A stretch of 64,000 nucleotides of DNA from Pseudomonas sp. C1C7 (GTDB taxonomy: Bacteria > Pseudomonadota > Gammaproteobacteria > Pseudomonadales > Pseudomonadaceae): NCBI RefSeq assembly GCF_013359595.1, contig NZ_JABFMP010000028.1, positions 1 to 64,000 on the forward strand. Direction: 5' to 3'. A program made the position numbers and the translations under genes. Within the stretch, counting starts at the first letter, position 1; each line of letters begins with the position of its first letter. The notes under the pieces are model-generated. The model searched no databases. It worked only from the letters and a program-made list of their open reading frames with translations, and had not been told where the DNA came from. Below, in pieces: positions 33,490-41,483 of the stretch.

Positions 33490-34443
33490 CTACAGAGGGG
33501 CTTCCCGGCGTTGGCGGGCGCAGTCGAGCAGGATTTCGACGAACTCCCGGGCCGAACCGGTCAGGGGGTCTTCCTTGCGGGTGATGACGCCGTATTCCAG
33601 CGGCGCCAGGTGCAACGGGCTCTGCAGTTCCTTCAACTGACCGCTGGCCAGCTGCGCTGCCACCATGGACCGGGGCAGCATGGCGATCATCGGCCCTGAC
33701 TGCAGCAATTGCAGGAACATCTGCATCGAGGTGGTATCGACGCTGTCCGCCGGCGAGGCGATGCCGGCGGCGCGGAATGCCGCTTCCAGACGATTGCGAA
33801 TCGGCGTGCCCACCGGGTACAGCACCCAGGGCCACTGCCCCAGGGCATCGAGCGGCGTACTGTCCTGCTCGTTGAGGGGGTGCCGACTGTTGACCACCAG
33901 ACTGAACGGCTCGGGCTCCAGGGGCTGGAAGTCGAAGACCTGGCTGTAGCGCTCCTCGGTGAAGCGGCCGATGATCAGGTCGAGCTTGTTCTGTTCGAGC
34001 ATCTCCAGCAGGTGGTCGCTGGACTGCTCCACCACTTCGATCGACAGCAACGGGCTGCGCGCCTTGATCGCCGCGATGGCCTGAGGCAGCACCACCGAGG
34101 TCGCGGCGAAGATCCCGCCGACCTTGAGAAAACCGTGGCCGCCCTTGCGCAGGCGGTTCACCTGATCGACGAAAGTGTGCGAATCGGCCAGCGCGGCCTG
34201 GGCGTACTTCACCACATGCTCGCCCAGTTCCGTCGGCGGCATGCTGCGCGGCAGACGCTGGAACAGGGCAAAGCCGAACTGCTCCTCGAGATCGCGCAGC
34301 ATCTTGCTCAGGGCCGGCTGGCTGAGGTTCATGTGCGCCGCGGTGGCGTGCATGTTGCGCGTGCGCGCCAGGGTGTCGATCAGCACCAGGTGCTTGAAGC
34401 GCACCCAGTTGCAAAAACTGGAATGGGTGATGTCCGACGGCAT
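33490..34443 (-). CDS. LysR-family regulator (GbpR-like)
   Basis: The 317-residue regulator has an N-terminal winged helix-turn-helix (FKHLVLIDTLARTRNMHATAAHMNLSQPALSKMLRDLEEQFGFALFQRLPRSMPPTELG) and a LysR substrate-binding domain (LRKGGHGFLKVGGIFAATSVVLPQAIAAIKARSPLLSIEVVEQSSDHLLEMLEQNKLDLIIGRF). The HTH and linker resemble GbpR-type sugar-responsive LysR proteins. ATG at 34443 has AAGAGG 9 nt upstream; a TTG six codons earlier is less likely. It lies upstream of and codirectional with the UxaA-type operon, its probable target, and right after a second similar regulator. Confidence 0.9.
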   Translation of the reverse strand: MPSDITHSSFCNWVRFKHLVLIDTLARTRNMHATAAHMNLSQPALSKMLRDLEEQFGFALFQRLPRSMPPTELGEHVVKYAQAALADSHTFVDQVNRLRKGGHGFLKVGGIFAATSVVLPQAIAAIKARSPLLSIEVVEQSSDHLLEMLEQNKLDLIIGRFTEERYSQVFDFQPLEPEPFSLVVNSRHPLNEQDSTPLDALGQWPWVLYPVGTPIRNRLEAAFRAAGIASPADSVDTTSMQMFLQLLQSGPMIAMLPRSMVAAQLASGQLKELQSPLHLAPLEYGVITRKEDPLTGSAREFVEILLDCARQRREAPL

Positions 34444-34525
34444 CGGGTCAAGCCTCTTCAAAGGGGTGTACGCGGTTTACTCGGCCGCACCACAACCTGC
34501 TACAGGGATCGCGTGGCAGTCTGGG

Positions 34526-35464
34526 TCATTGTTCGCGCAAATACTGCAACAGCGTCTCCAGCGCCACGGACCTGGGTCGGGAGCGCAAGGTCAGCAAGCC
34601 GATGTTGACCATGGAAATCGGCAACTCCACCGGCAGGATAGCGACCATGCCATAGCCCGCATAATGCTCGGCCACATCATTGGGCACCACGGCGATCATG
34701 TCCGACGCTTCCAGCATCGCCGTGGTCGCCAGGATCGAGGCGGTTTCGACGACGTCCAGCGACTGCACCATGCCGCCGGCCTGCAGGGCACTTTCCACCC
34801 GACGGCGCATGGGGCTGCCGATGGGATGCAGGATCCAGGTCGAACTGACCAGATCCGCCAGCTGCAATGACGAACTCGCGGCCAGCGGATGGCCGGCCCG
34901 GGCGATCACGCGCATCTGCTCGCCGTTGTCGAACAGTTCGATGTCCAGGTCACGGCTGTCGCTCTGGTCCGGCAGACGCCCCAGCACCACGTCGAAATCG
35001 CCCCGCAGCAAGGCCGGCAACAAGGTATCGCTGGTCCCGACCTCGATGGAAATCCGCACCTTGGGGTGATCGCGCTTGTAGGCCAGCACCGCCTTGGTCA
35101 GCAGCCGCGGCACCGGTCCCATCACGCTGCCGACCCGCACCAGCCCCATCGCCCCGCGCGCCAGTTCGGCGATTTGCGCCTGGGCGTGCTCGAACTCATG
35201 CAGCGCGCCCTGGGCGTAGCGGATCATCACCTCGCCATAGAGCGTCGGCTGCATGCCCCGGGGCAGGCGCTCGAACAGGCGCACGCCGAGACGCTCCTCC
35301 AGCTGCTGCAACAGCAGGCTGGCGGCCGGTTGCGTGGTGTGCATCGCGGCAGCGGCCCGGCGCAGGTTGCCGTACTCGCCCAAGGCATTGAGCAAGGTTA
35401 TCTGCCGGCTGGAAATCTTCAGGGCGCCGGGTGTGCGCGGCACGAGTTCTGGATCTGGAGACAT
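34526..35464 (-). CDS. LysR-family regulator (GbpR-like), second of a tandem pair
   Basis: The 312-residue protein has a LysR HTH (SRQITLLNALGEYGNLRRAAAAMHTTQPAASLLLQQLEERLGVRLFERLPRGMQPTLYG) and a ligand domain (MGLVRVGSVMGPVPRLLTKAVLAYKRDHPKVRISIEVGTSDTLLPALLRGDFDVVLGRL). It diverges from the fuconate-dehydratase-like gene, which it likely controls. ATG at 35464 is my choice; a GTG at 35506 gives 14 more residues, and neither has a strong ribosome site. The ATG overlaps an ATATCG inverted repeat, suggesting autoregulation. It is similar in plan to the adjacent regulator, consistent with an old duplication. Confidence 0.88.
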   Translation of the reverse strand: MSPDPELVPRTPGALKISSRQITLLNALGEYGNLRRAAAAMHTTQPAASLLLQQLEERLGVRLFERLPRGMQPTLYGEVMIRYAQGALHEFEHAQAQIAELARGAMGLVRVGSVMGPVPRLLTKAVLAYKRDHPKVRISIEVGTSDTLLPALLRGDFDVVLGRLPDQSDSRDLDIELFDNGEQMRVIARAGHPLAASSSLQLADLVSSTWILHPIGSPMRRRVESALQAGGMVQSLDVVETASILATTAMLEASDMIAVVPNDVAEHYAGYGMVAILPVELPISMVNIGLLTLRSRPRSVALETLLQYLREQ

Positions 35465-35512
35465 ATCGAATCCGATATCGCTGCTTAAAGAATCGCGATT
35501 ATGCACATATCG
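35463..35512. promoter_or_regulatory. ATATCG repeats in the divergent promoter (candidate LysR operator)
   Basis: ATATCG-AATC-CGATAT (35463-35478) is a perfect 6-bp inverted repeat, and a third ATATCG occurs at 35507-35512, all between the divergent LysR and fuconate-dehydratase genes. This layout of a strong site plus an extra half site suits LysR activators. Inference from pattern only. Confidence 0.45.
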
Positions 35513-35564
35513 TTCGGCGACCTACAGTCGGGTCTCAATCGATCAACAAGAACAAGAGCCCGCC

Positions 35565-36878
35565 ATGAGTATTCGAATCACCCACCTGAGCGTTCGCGAT
35601 CTGCGCTTCCCCACGTCCCTGTCCCTGGACGGCTCCGACGCGATGAACAGCGCGCCAGACTATTCCGCCTCCTATGTCGTGCTGCACACCGACGTCCCTG
35701 CCCTTGAGGGCCACGGTCTGACCTTCACCATCGGCCGTGGCAACGAGATCTGCGTGGCGGCCATCCAGTCACTGGCGCCGATGGTCGTCGGCCTGACCCT
35801 GGAGGAGATCGTCGCCGACATGGGCGCCTTCTGGCACCGGATCACCGTGGGCGACAGCCAACTGCGCTGGCTGGGCCCGGAAAAAGGTGTGATCCACCTC
35901 GCCACCGCCGCCATCGTCAACGCCGTCTGGGACCTGTGGGCCAAGCGCGAAGGCAAGCCGGTGTGGAAGTTGCTGACGGACATGACGCCCGAGCAACTGG
36001 TGCGCTGCCTGGACTTCAGCTACGTCACCGACGTGCTCACCCCCCAAGAAGCCATCGCCCTGCTGCGCCGCCAGGCACCGGGAAAGGCCCGGCGCGAGGC
36101 GCAGATGCTGGAGGAAGGCTACCCCGGCTACACCACCGCGCCGGGTTGGCTGGGCTACAGCGAAGAAAAAATGCGTACGCTGGCCCGCGAAGCGGTGGCG
36201 GATGGCTGGACCCACATCAAGCAGAAAATCGGCGCGGACCTGGAAGAAGACATTCGCCGCGCCACGATCCTGCGCGAAGAAATCGGCTGGGAACGCAGCC
36301 TGATGATGGACGCCAACCAGGTCTGGGGCGTCGATGAGTCGGTCGCCAACATGCGCCGCCTGGCTGCGTTCGAACCGCTGTGGATCGAAGAACCGACCAG
36401 CCCCGACGACATCCTCGGCCACGCCAGCATTCGCCAGCGCATTGCACCGATCGGCGTCGCCACCGGCGAGCATTGCCACAACCGGGTGATGTTCAAGCAG
36501 ATGTTCCAGGCCGGCGCGCTGGACTTCTGCCAACTGGACGCGGCCCGTCTGGGCGGCCTGAACGAGGTGTTGATCGTGCTGCTGATGGCGGCCAAATTCG
36601 ACGTACCGGTCTGCCCCCATGGCGGCGGTGTCGGGCTCTGCGAATACGTACAGAACATCGCCCTGTTCGACTACATCGCCGTCTCGGCCTCGCTGCACAA
36701 CCGCGTCCTGGAATACGTCGACCATCTGCACGAACACTTCCTCGACCCCGTCGTCATCCGCCGCGGCCGCTACATGCCCCCACAGCGCCCGGGCTACAGC
36801 ATCGAAATGACCACCGAAACCCTGGAACGCTACCAATACCCCGATGGCCCGGTCTGGCTAGACATCGCCCGCGGCTGA
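35565..36878 (+). CDS. Enolase-superfamily dehydratase, L-fuconate dehydratase-like
   Basis: The 437-residue enzyme should dehydrate a 6-deoxy sugar acid (L-fuconate) to its 2-keto-3-deoxy form. LDGSDAMNSAPDYSASYVVLHTD near the N-terminus is characteristic of fuconate dehydratases. Catalytic positions are the KxK motif in HIKQKIGADLEED, Asp in LMMDANQVW, Glu in WIEEPTSPDD, Glu in GVATGEHCHNRVM and His in VCPHGGGVGLCEY. ATG at 35565 follows AAGAG. An L-lactate dehydrogenase is downstream, which fits because fuconate breakdown can yield pyruvate plus L-lactate. Confidence 0.9.
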   Translation: MSIRITHLSVRDLRFPTSLSLDGSDAMNSAPDYSASYVVLHTDVPALEGHGLTFTIGRGNEICVAAIQSLAPMVVGLTLEEIVADMGAFWHRITVGDSQLRWLGPEKGVIHLATAAIVNAVWDLWAKREGKPVWKLLTDMTPEQLVRCLDFSYVTDVLTPQEAIALLRRQAPGKARREAQMLEEGYPGYTTAPGWLGYSEEKMRTLAREAVADGWTHIKQKIGADLEEDIRRATILREEIGWERSLMMDANQVWGVDESVANMRRLAAFEPLWIEEPTSPDDILGHASIRQRIAPIGVATGEHCHNRVMFKQMFQAGALDFCQLDAARLGGLNEVLIVLLMAAKFDVPVCPHGGGVGLCEYVQNIALFDYIAVSASLHNRVLEYVDHLHEHFLDPVVIRRGRYMPPQRPGYSIEMTTETLERYQYPDGPVWLDIARG

Positions 36879-36903
36879 TCCATACATCTGCACAGCATCT
36901 CAA

Positions 36904-36931
36904 CCTGTGGGAGCAAGCCCGCTCCCACAGG
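36904..36931. repeat. Short palindrome, REP class
   Basis: cctgtgggagc-aagcc-cgctcccacagg is a compact hairpin after the dehydratase; a further single unit (gtgggagcgtggcttgcccgcgaag) lies at 36975-36999. Together they could end or punctuate transcription before lldD. Confidence 0.7.
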
Positions 36932-37100
36932 ATTTTCGGCGAACACAAAACCCTGGGGTAGCCCTGTCCCTTGTGGGAGCGTGGCTTGCCCGCGAAGACG
37001 GCAGCCGAGTCAACATCACCATCGAATGTACCCGCAACACCCCACACATACGCTACCCTCCTCAAATCTCGCCATTCCCAAGACCAGGGCCTACCCATCC

Positions 37101-38243
37101 ATGATCATCTCTTCTGCATCGGATTACCGCGAAGCGGCACGTCGCAAACTCCCCCGTTTCCTGTTCGACTACATCGATGGCGGGGCCTATGCAGAGCACA
37201 CGCTAAGGGCCAACAGCGCCGACCTGAGCGGCGTCAGCCTGCGCCAGCGGATCCTGAAAAACGTCGAGAGCCTGAGCCTGGAAACCAGCCTCTTCGGCCA
37301 GCGCCAGGCGATGCCCATCACGCTGGCACCGGTCGGCCTGACCGGGATGTTCGCCCGTCGGGGCGAAGTGCAGGCGGTAAAGGCGGCGCAGAACAAAGGC
37401 ATCCCGCTGTGCCTGTCGACCGTCTCGGTGTGCTCGATCGAGGAAGTGGTGGCCAGCGCGCAACAACCGATCTGGTTCCAGCTGTACGTGCTCAAGGACC
37501 GCGGCTTCATGCGCAATGCCCTGGAGCGTGCGCAAGCCGCCGGGGTCAAGAACCTGGTGTTCACCGTCGACATGCCCACCCCCGGCGCCCGTTACCGTGA
37601 CGCCCACTCGGGCATGTCCGGCCCCTTCGCCTCGACGCGCCGCATCCTGCAAGCCATGACCCGCCCCGACTGGTCGTTCAACGTCGGCCTGATGGGCCGC
37701 CCTCACGATCTGGGCAACATCTCCAGGTACCTGGGCAAGGCGGTGACACTCGAGGACTACATGGGCTGGCTGGCCAACAATTTCGACCCGTCGATCAGCT
37801 GGAACGATCTGGAGTGGATTCGCGACTTCTGGAAAGGCCCGATGATCATCAAGGGCATCCTCGATCCCCAGGATGCCCGCGACGCGGTCAGCTTTGGCGC
37901 CGATGGCATCGTCGTCTCCAATCACGGCGGTCGACAGCTCGACGGCGTCCTCTCCACCGCCCACGCCCTGCCGCCGATCATGCAGGCGATCGGCAACGAC
38001 CTGAGCGTACTGGTGGACTCGGGCATCCGCTCCGGTCTGGACGTGGTGCGCATGCTGGCCCTGGGCGCCAAAGGCGTGTTGCTTGGCCGCTCCATGGCCT
38101 ACGCCCTGGCCGCCGACGGGCAACGGGGGGTGGAGAACATGCTGGATATCTTTGCCAAAGAGATGCGCGTGGCCATGACGTTGACCGGGGTGACCTCGAT
38201 CGATCAGATCGACGAATCCATATTGGTCAGATCGGTCGGGTAA
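37101..38243 (+). CDS. lldD: FMN-dependent L-lactate dehydrogenase
   Basis: The 380-residue flavoenzyme oxidises L-lactate to pyruvate at the inner membrane, passing electrons to the quinone pool. MIISSASDYREAARRKLPRFLFDYIDGGAYAEHTLRAN is the standard LldD opening, and length equals the E. coli enzyme within one residue. MPITLAPVGLTGMFARRGE, FQLYVLKDRGF and the active-site VSNHGGRQLDGVLST (His near 275) are visible. ATG at 37101 is fixed by homology; no strong ribosome site is seen. No lldP or lldR is adjacent; position behind a fuconate-type dehydratase suggests it handles lactate from that pathway. Confidence 0.94.
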   Translation: MIISSASDYREAARRKLPRFLFDYIDGGAYAEHTLRANSADLSGVSLRQRILKNVESLSLETSLFGQRQAMPITLAPVGLTGMFARRGEVQAVKAAQNKGIPLCLSTVSVCSIEEVVASAQQPIWFQLYVLKDRGFMRNALERAQAAGVKNLVFTVDMPTPGARYRDAHSGMSGPFASTRRILQAMTRPDWSFNVGLMGRPHDLGNISRYLGKAVTLEDYMGWLANNFDPSISWNDLEWIRDFWKGPMIIKGILDPQDARDAVSFGADGIVVSNHGGRQLDGVLSTAHALPPIMQAIGNDLSVLVDSGIRSGLDVVRMLALGAKGVLLGRSMAYALAADGQRGVENMLDIFAKEMRVAMTLTGVTSIDQIDESILVRSVG

Positions 38244-38253
38244 TTCCCGGCCG

Positions 38254-38336
38254 CCTGTAGGAGCTGCCGAAGGCTGCGATCTTTTGATCTTGCTGTTAAA
38301 AATCAAAAGATCGCAGCCTTCGGCAGCTCCTGCAGG
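38254..38336. repeat. REP pair, class GGCTGCGATCTTTTGATC
   Basis: A near-perfect long hairpin: ctgtaggagctgccgaaggc and gcagcctt...cagctcctgcag, continuing through GATCTTTTGAT/ATCAAAAGATC. It sits between lldD and the phosphoesterase and is strong enough to affect read-through. Confidence 0.88.
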
Positions 38337-38370
38337 AGGAGAATGCTGAATATCGCTACAGGAGCCCTCC

Positions 38371-39132
38371 ATGCGCATCGCCCTGCTCTCCGACATGCAC
38401 CTGTCCGTCAACGCGATCCCCTTTCCCGAGGTGGAGGCCGATATCGTCGTGCTCGCCGGCGACATCGCCCGGCCGGCCAGGGCCATCGAATGGGCCAGCA
38501 CCTGCCCGCTGCCGATCCTGTATGTAGCGGGCAATCACGAGTTCTACGGCAGCGATCTGGCCTCGACTTATGAGCAGCTGCGCAACCTGTCCCGAGGCAC
38601 GCGGATCACGGTGCTGGAACACTCGGAACATGTGCACGACGGCGTGCGGTTTCTGGGCTGCACGCTGTGGTCGGACTATCGCTTGTTCGAAGAAGGTCCG
38701 AAGCGGGATCTGGGGGTCGACATGGCCACGGACCTGATTCGCGACTTCAGCCATATCAGGATTGCACCGGACTTTCCCGACCTGTTCACCCCGGCGATTT
38801 CCCAGCTGATTTACCTGCAAACCGTCGCCTGGCTCGACGACTGTTTCCGCCGCGACAACACCACGCAAACGGTGGTCATCTCCCACTTCGCCCCGACTCG
38901 CGCGAGCATCGCGCCGATGTTCGCCGACTCGCCGATCAATTCGAGTTTCGTCTCTGACCTGGAAGAGAAAATCAGGCAGTGGCAACCGGTGCTGTGGCTG
39001 CACGGACATACCCACGGCAGTTTTGATTACCGGGTGGGGCAGACGCGCGTGGTGTGCAATCCGCGGGGGTATGCGAAAAACGGGGTGAATGAAAATCCCG
39101 CTTTCGACAGTTCCCTGATCATCGAGATCTGA
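38371..39132 (+). CDS. Calcineurin-like metallophosphoesterase
   Basis: The 253-residue cytosolic phosphoesterase shows all dinuclear metal motifs: LLSDMHLS (DxH, residues 5-12), VVLAGDIARP (GD), YVAGNHEFYG (GNHE near 56), and WLHGHTHGSFDY (GHTH). ATG at 38371 has AGGAG 6 nt upstream. Phosphodiester or phosphomonoester substrate is unknown. It appears to stand alone, and converges on the TspO gene. Confidence 0.92.
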   Translation: MRIALLSDMHLSVNAIPFPEVEADIVVLAGDIARPARAIEWASTCPLPILYVAGNHEFYGSDLASTYEQLRNLSRGTRITVLEHSEHVHDGVRFLGCTLWSDYRLFEEGPKRDLGVDMATDLIRDFSHIRIAPDFPDLFTPAISQLIYLQTVAWLDDCFRRDNTTQTVVISHFAPTRASIAPMFADSPINSSFVSDLEEKIRQWQPVLWLHGHTHGSFDYRVGQTRVVCNPRGYAKNGVNENPAFDSSLIIEI

Positions 39133-39156
39133 GTCCGGGAACCGCTGGTGCCTGTC

Positions 39157-39600
39157 TCACGGATTTTTACGCAGAATGGAAAAATTCAGCGCGGCGGCCA
39201 GCGAGAGCCACACCAGATACGGAAACAGAATCAGCCCGGTGATGACATCCAGACGCATCGCCAGCACCAGCATCACCGCGACCACCAGCCAGAGCAGCAC
39301 GAGAATCACCAGACTGGCGAACAGCCGATGCGCGCCGAAAAACACCGGCGTCCACAGCGTGTTGAGGGCGATTTGCGCCGCCCACAACGCCAGCACCATC
39401 TGGCTGCCCGGTAACAGCGACAAGCGATAGCCAGCCCAGGCCAGGAGCAGATAAAGCGTCGTCCAGGCTACGGGAAACACCCAGTTGGGTGGGGTGAAGC
39501 CGGGTTTTTCGAGCGACGCATACCATTCGTCCGGCTTGAAAAAAAATCCGCTGCTCGCGGCGGCGGCACAGGCTAGAAGGAAAATGGGAAAAGTCATCAT
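39157..39600 (-). CDS. tspO: TspO/MBR family membrane protein
   Basis: The 147-residue, five-helix inner-membrane protein matches the translocator/peripheral benzodiazepine receptor family. The signature is FFKPDEWYASLEKPGFTPPNWVFPVAWTTLYLLLAWAGYRL, and WAAQIALNTLWTPVFFGAHRL is also characteristic. The family binds tetrapyrroles and is linked to stress and photo-oxidative responses. ATG at 39600 has AAGGA 4-5 nt upstream; the adjacent ATG at 39597 is equally possible. The gene converges on the phosphoesterase. Confidence 0.92.
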   Translation of the reverse strand: MMTFPIFLLACAAAASSGFFFKPDEWYASLEKPGFTPPNWVFPVAWTTLYLLLAWAGYRLSLLPGSQMVLALWAAQIALNTLWTPVFFGAHRLFASLVILVLLWLVVAVMLVLAMRLDVITGLILFPYLVWLSLAAALNFSILRKNP

Positions 39601-39846
39601 CGGTCCTTGGCGCAAGCCATCTGTATTGGGAAGAAAGCCGTGTGTGCAGTCCCAGGGTTAGAGGCCCCGAAAGGTGAAAAAGTCCGCAGACCCGAAGCTT
39701 TGACCATCATCACGGTCACGAGCGGTAGCCCTCCTCCCCTATCAATCGCGTCGATGTTCGCAATCACCTCAATCAAGTTCTATTGAAAACCCTGCGGCGT
39801 AACAATGGCTCCACACCAACCAAGAACACCCCCGGAGCACACGATC

Positions 39847-40293
39847 ATGAAACGCCAAACCCTCCTCAGCATCGCTTTCTCGGTTTTCGCAGTTAACGCT
39901 TTCGCCGCTTCCTCTGTTCAACCTGTAGTCGCTGAAGGCGGCTCGGATCGGCTGATCGAAAGCCGCGTGGCTGAAGGTGGTTCTGATCGTCTGCAACAGA
40001 ATCGTGTTGCCGAAGGTGGCGCTGATCGCCTGCTGGAAAAACGTAATGCAGTCGCTGCCGATGGTTCGGATCGTTTGAAAGGCAACGAAGTCGCCGCCGA
40101 TGGTTCTGACCGCCTGAAAGGCAACGAAGTCGCCGCCGATGGTTCTGACCGCCTGAAAGGCAACGAAGTCGCCGCCGATGGTTCTGATCGCCTGCACGGC
40201 AACACTGTCGCCGCCGATGGTTCTGATCGCCTGCACGGCAACACTGTCGCCGCCGATGGTTCTGATCGCCTGCACGGCAACACTGTCGCCTAA
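39847..40293 (+). CDS. Small exported protein of 13-residue tandem repeats
   Basis: The 148-residue protein has a clear Sec signal peptide (MKRQTLLSIAFSVFAVNAFAA, cleavage near residue 21). It then consists almost only of nine repeats of the form V-A-(A/E)-(D/G)-G-(S/A)-D-R-L-x-x-x-x. The first three are diverged (VAEGGSDRLIESR and similar); the last six are nearly identical, three ending KGNE and three HGNT. No other domain is present. The repeat is Asp/Arg-rich, which could suit ion or surface binding. I recognise it as a kind of protein seen in Pseudomonas but know no proven function. GGAG lies 9-12 nt before the ATG. A strong terminator follows. Confidence 0.85.
   Translation: MKRQTLLSIAFSVFAVNAFAASSVQPVVAEGGSDRLIESRVAEGGSDRLQQNRVAEGGADRLLEKRNAVAADGSDRLKGNEVAADGSDRLKGNEVAADGSDRLKGNEVAADGSDRLHGNTVAADGSDRLHGNTVAADGSDRLHGNTVA
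39928..40284 (+). repeat. 39-bp coding tandem repeat array (9 copies)
   Basis: Copies 1 and 2 (39928-40005) are 39 bp and diverged. Copy 3 is 45 bp (40006-40050). Copies 4-9 (40051-40284) are 39 bp each and differ at only a few bases, so the array expanded recently in register. It is coding, with no unique spacers, so not CRISPR. Confidence 0.92.
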
Positions 40294-40320
40294 GCCTTTC
40301 ACTTCATAGCAACACCCGCA

Positions 40321-40351
40321 AAAAGCCCGGTCTGATCAGCCGGGCTTTTTC
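40321..40351. terminator. Strong intrinsic terminator, bidirectional
   Basis: AAAAAGCCCGG and CCGGGCTTTTT form an 11-bp stem with a 9-nt loop, with T runs on both strands. It ends the repeat-protein gene on the plus strand and can stop the minus-strand tartrate operon after 40560. The rest of 40352-40559 has no gene I would support. Confidence 0.92.
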
Positions 40352-40559
40352 GTGACTGTACTACCCCTGATCGACAACCCGTGATGTCTGGCCTTTTTCG
40401 GCCTGCCTTGCCACGCCAGTGGCGTAATCGAAGAACACTCAGAAGACTTGCTCTGCCACGGTGGATGAATCCTCGGGGATTTCCGGGCAGCGTTTGAGAG
40501 CGAGTTCGATTGCTGAAGCTTCGCGCAGTCCATTCGACAGACTGCACGGGGTGTGAGAT

Positions 40560-41423
40560 TCACTCTATGCACATGTGCTCTCTGGTCCACGCCTGATACT
40601 CGGCAGGCAATGTATAACTCGCTACCAGCTCAGAGGCCGACAGGTCTCGAGCCGGCGCCATCCCGCGCTGCATCAGCAGGCTCTGATAGGTCGCCTTGAT
40701 CGCAGCAAAGTATGCCGCGTGGCCATCGACAATGACCCGCACGCCCAGCTCTGCAAGACGTTCCCTATTGCGTAGCTTTGCATTGCCATATGTCACCAGC
40801 ATCAGCGGAATGCGCAGCCCGTCGGCAACCGCCGCCAATTGCGCGAAATCCTCGACACCCACCAGGCAAATCGCGTCAGCCCCGGCATGCTGATAAGCAC
40901 GTGTGCGCCGGATAACCTCGGTCAGGGGTTGCGCACCAGCGTGGGTTCGAGCGATCACGCTCAACGCACAATCGCCCCGCGCCTGCAGCGCCGCCCGCAC
41001 CTTGCCGACACCCTCCTGGAGGCTGATCAGCTCGAAGGATTTGCCTGCGTATCGACCCGGCAGCAGTGTGTCCTCCAGCGTCAATGCCGCAACCCCGGCT
41101 CGTTCCAGTTCGACCACGGTGCGCATGGTATTGAGCGCGTTGCCGTAGCCGTGGTCGGCATCGGCGATGATGGGCAGCCGCGCAACCCGGCCGATGCGAC
41201 TGGCCTGCTCGGCAAATTCGCTGAGGGTGATCAGGGCAATATCCGGTGCACCCAGTACCTGCAATGAAGCGACAGAACCGCCCAAAATGCCCACCTCGAA
41301 TCCCAGGTCGCCGGCAATTCGCGCGCAAATGGGATCGAACACAGAGGCCGTGCTGACACAGGCCTGTCCGGCAAGCAGCGCACGGAACTCGTTACGCAGT
41401 TCATGATGACAACGCTTGTGCAT
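40560..41423 (-). CDS. Oxaloacetate decarboxylase of the PEP mutase/isocitrate lyase superfamily
   Basis: The 287-residue cytosolic enzyme matches the P. aeruginosa PA4872 oxaloacetate decarboxylase group in length and sequence. MHKRCHHELRNEFRALLAGQACVSTASVFDPICARIAGDLGFEVGILGGSVAS, IADADHGYGNALNTMRTVVELERAGVAALTLEDTLLPGRYAGK and ARTHAGAQPLTEVIRRTRAYQHAGADAICLVGVED are diagnostic. It turns oxaloacetate into pyruvate and CO2 with a divalent metal. It follows ttdA-ttdB, whose product from tartrate is oxaloacetate, so it is the natural next step. The gap to ttdB is 60 nt, consistent with one operon. Confidence 0.88.
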   Translation of the reverse strand: MHKRCHHELRNEFRALLAGQACVSTASVFDPICARIAGDLGFEVGILGGSVASLQVLGAPDIALITLSEFAEQASRIGRVARLPIIADADHGYGNALNTMRTVVELERAGVAALTLEDTLLPGRYAGKSFELISLQEGVGKVRAALQARGDCALSVIARTHAGAQPLTEVIRRTRAYQHAGADAICLVGVEDFAQLAAVADGLRIPLMLVTYGNAKLRNRERLAELGVRVIVDGHAAYFAAIKATYQSLLMQRGMAPARDLSASELVASYTLPAEYQAWTREHMCIE

Positions 41424-41483
41424 ACAATTCTCTGCAGATGTGGCAAGGCAGTCCGGACGCGATAGCCCGGACTGCCCATGCGA

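Noticed and set aside
40051..40284. Possible CRISPR array from regular repeats
   Set aside because: The units abut without spacers, are 39 bp in frame and encode the repeat protein.
39769..40302. Minus-strand repeat protein over the tandem array
   Set aside because: A 39-bp period keeps all frames open; only the plus-strand frame has a signal peptide, ribosome site and following terminator context.
40299..40590. Short minus-strand frames near the terminator
   Set aside because: They cross the intrinsic terminator, have no family match and no ribosome site.
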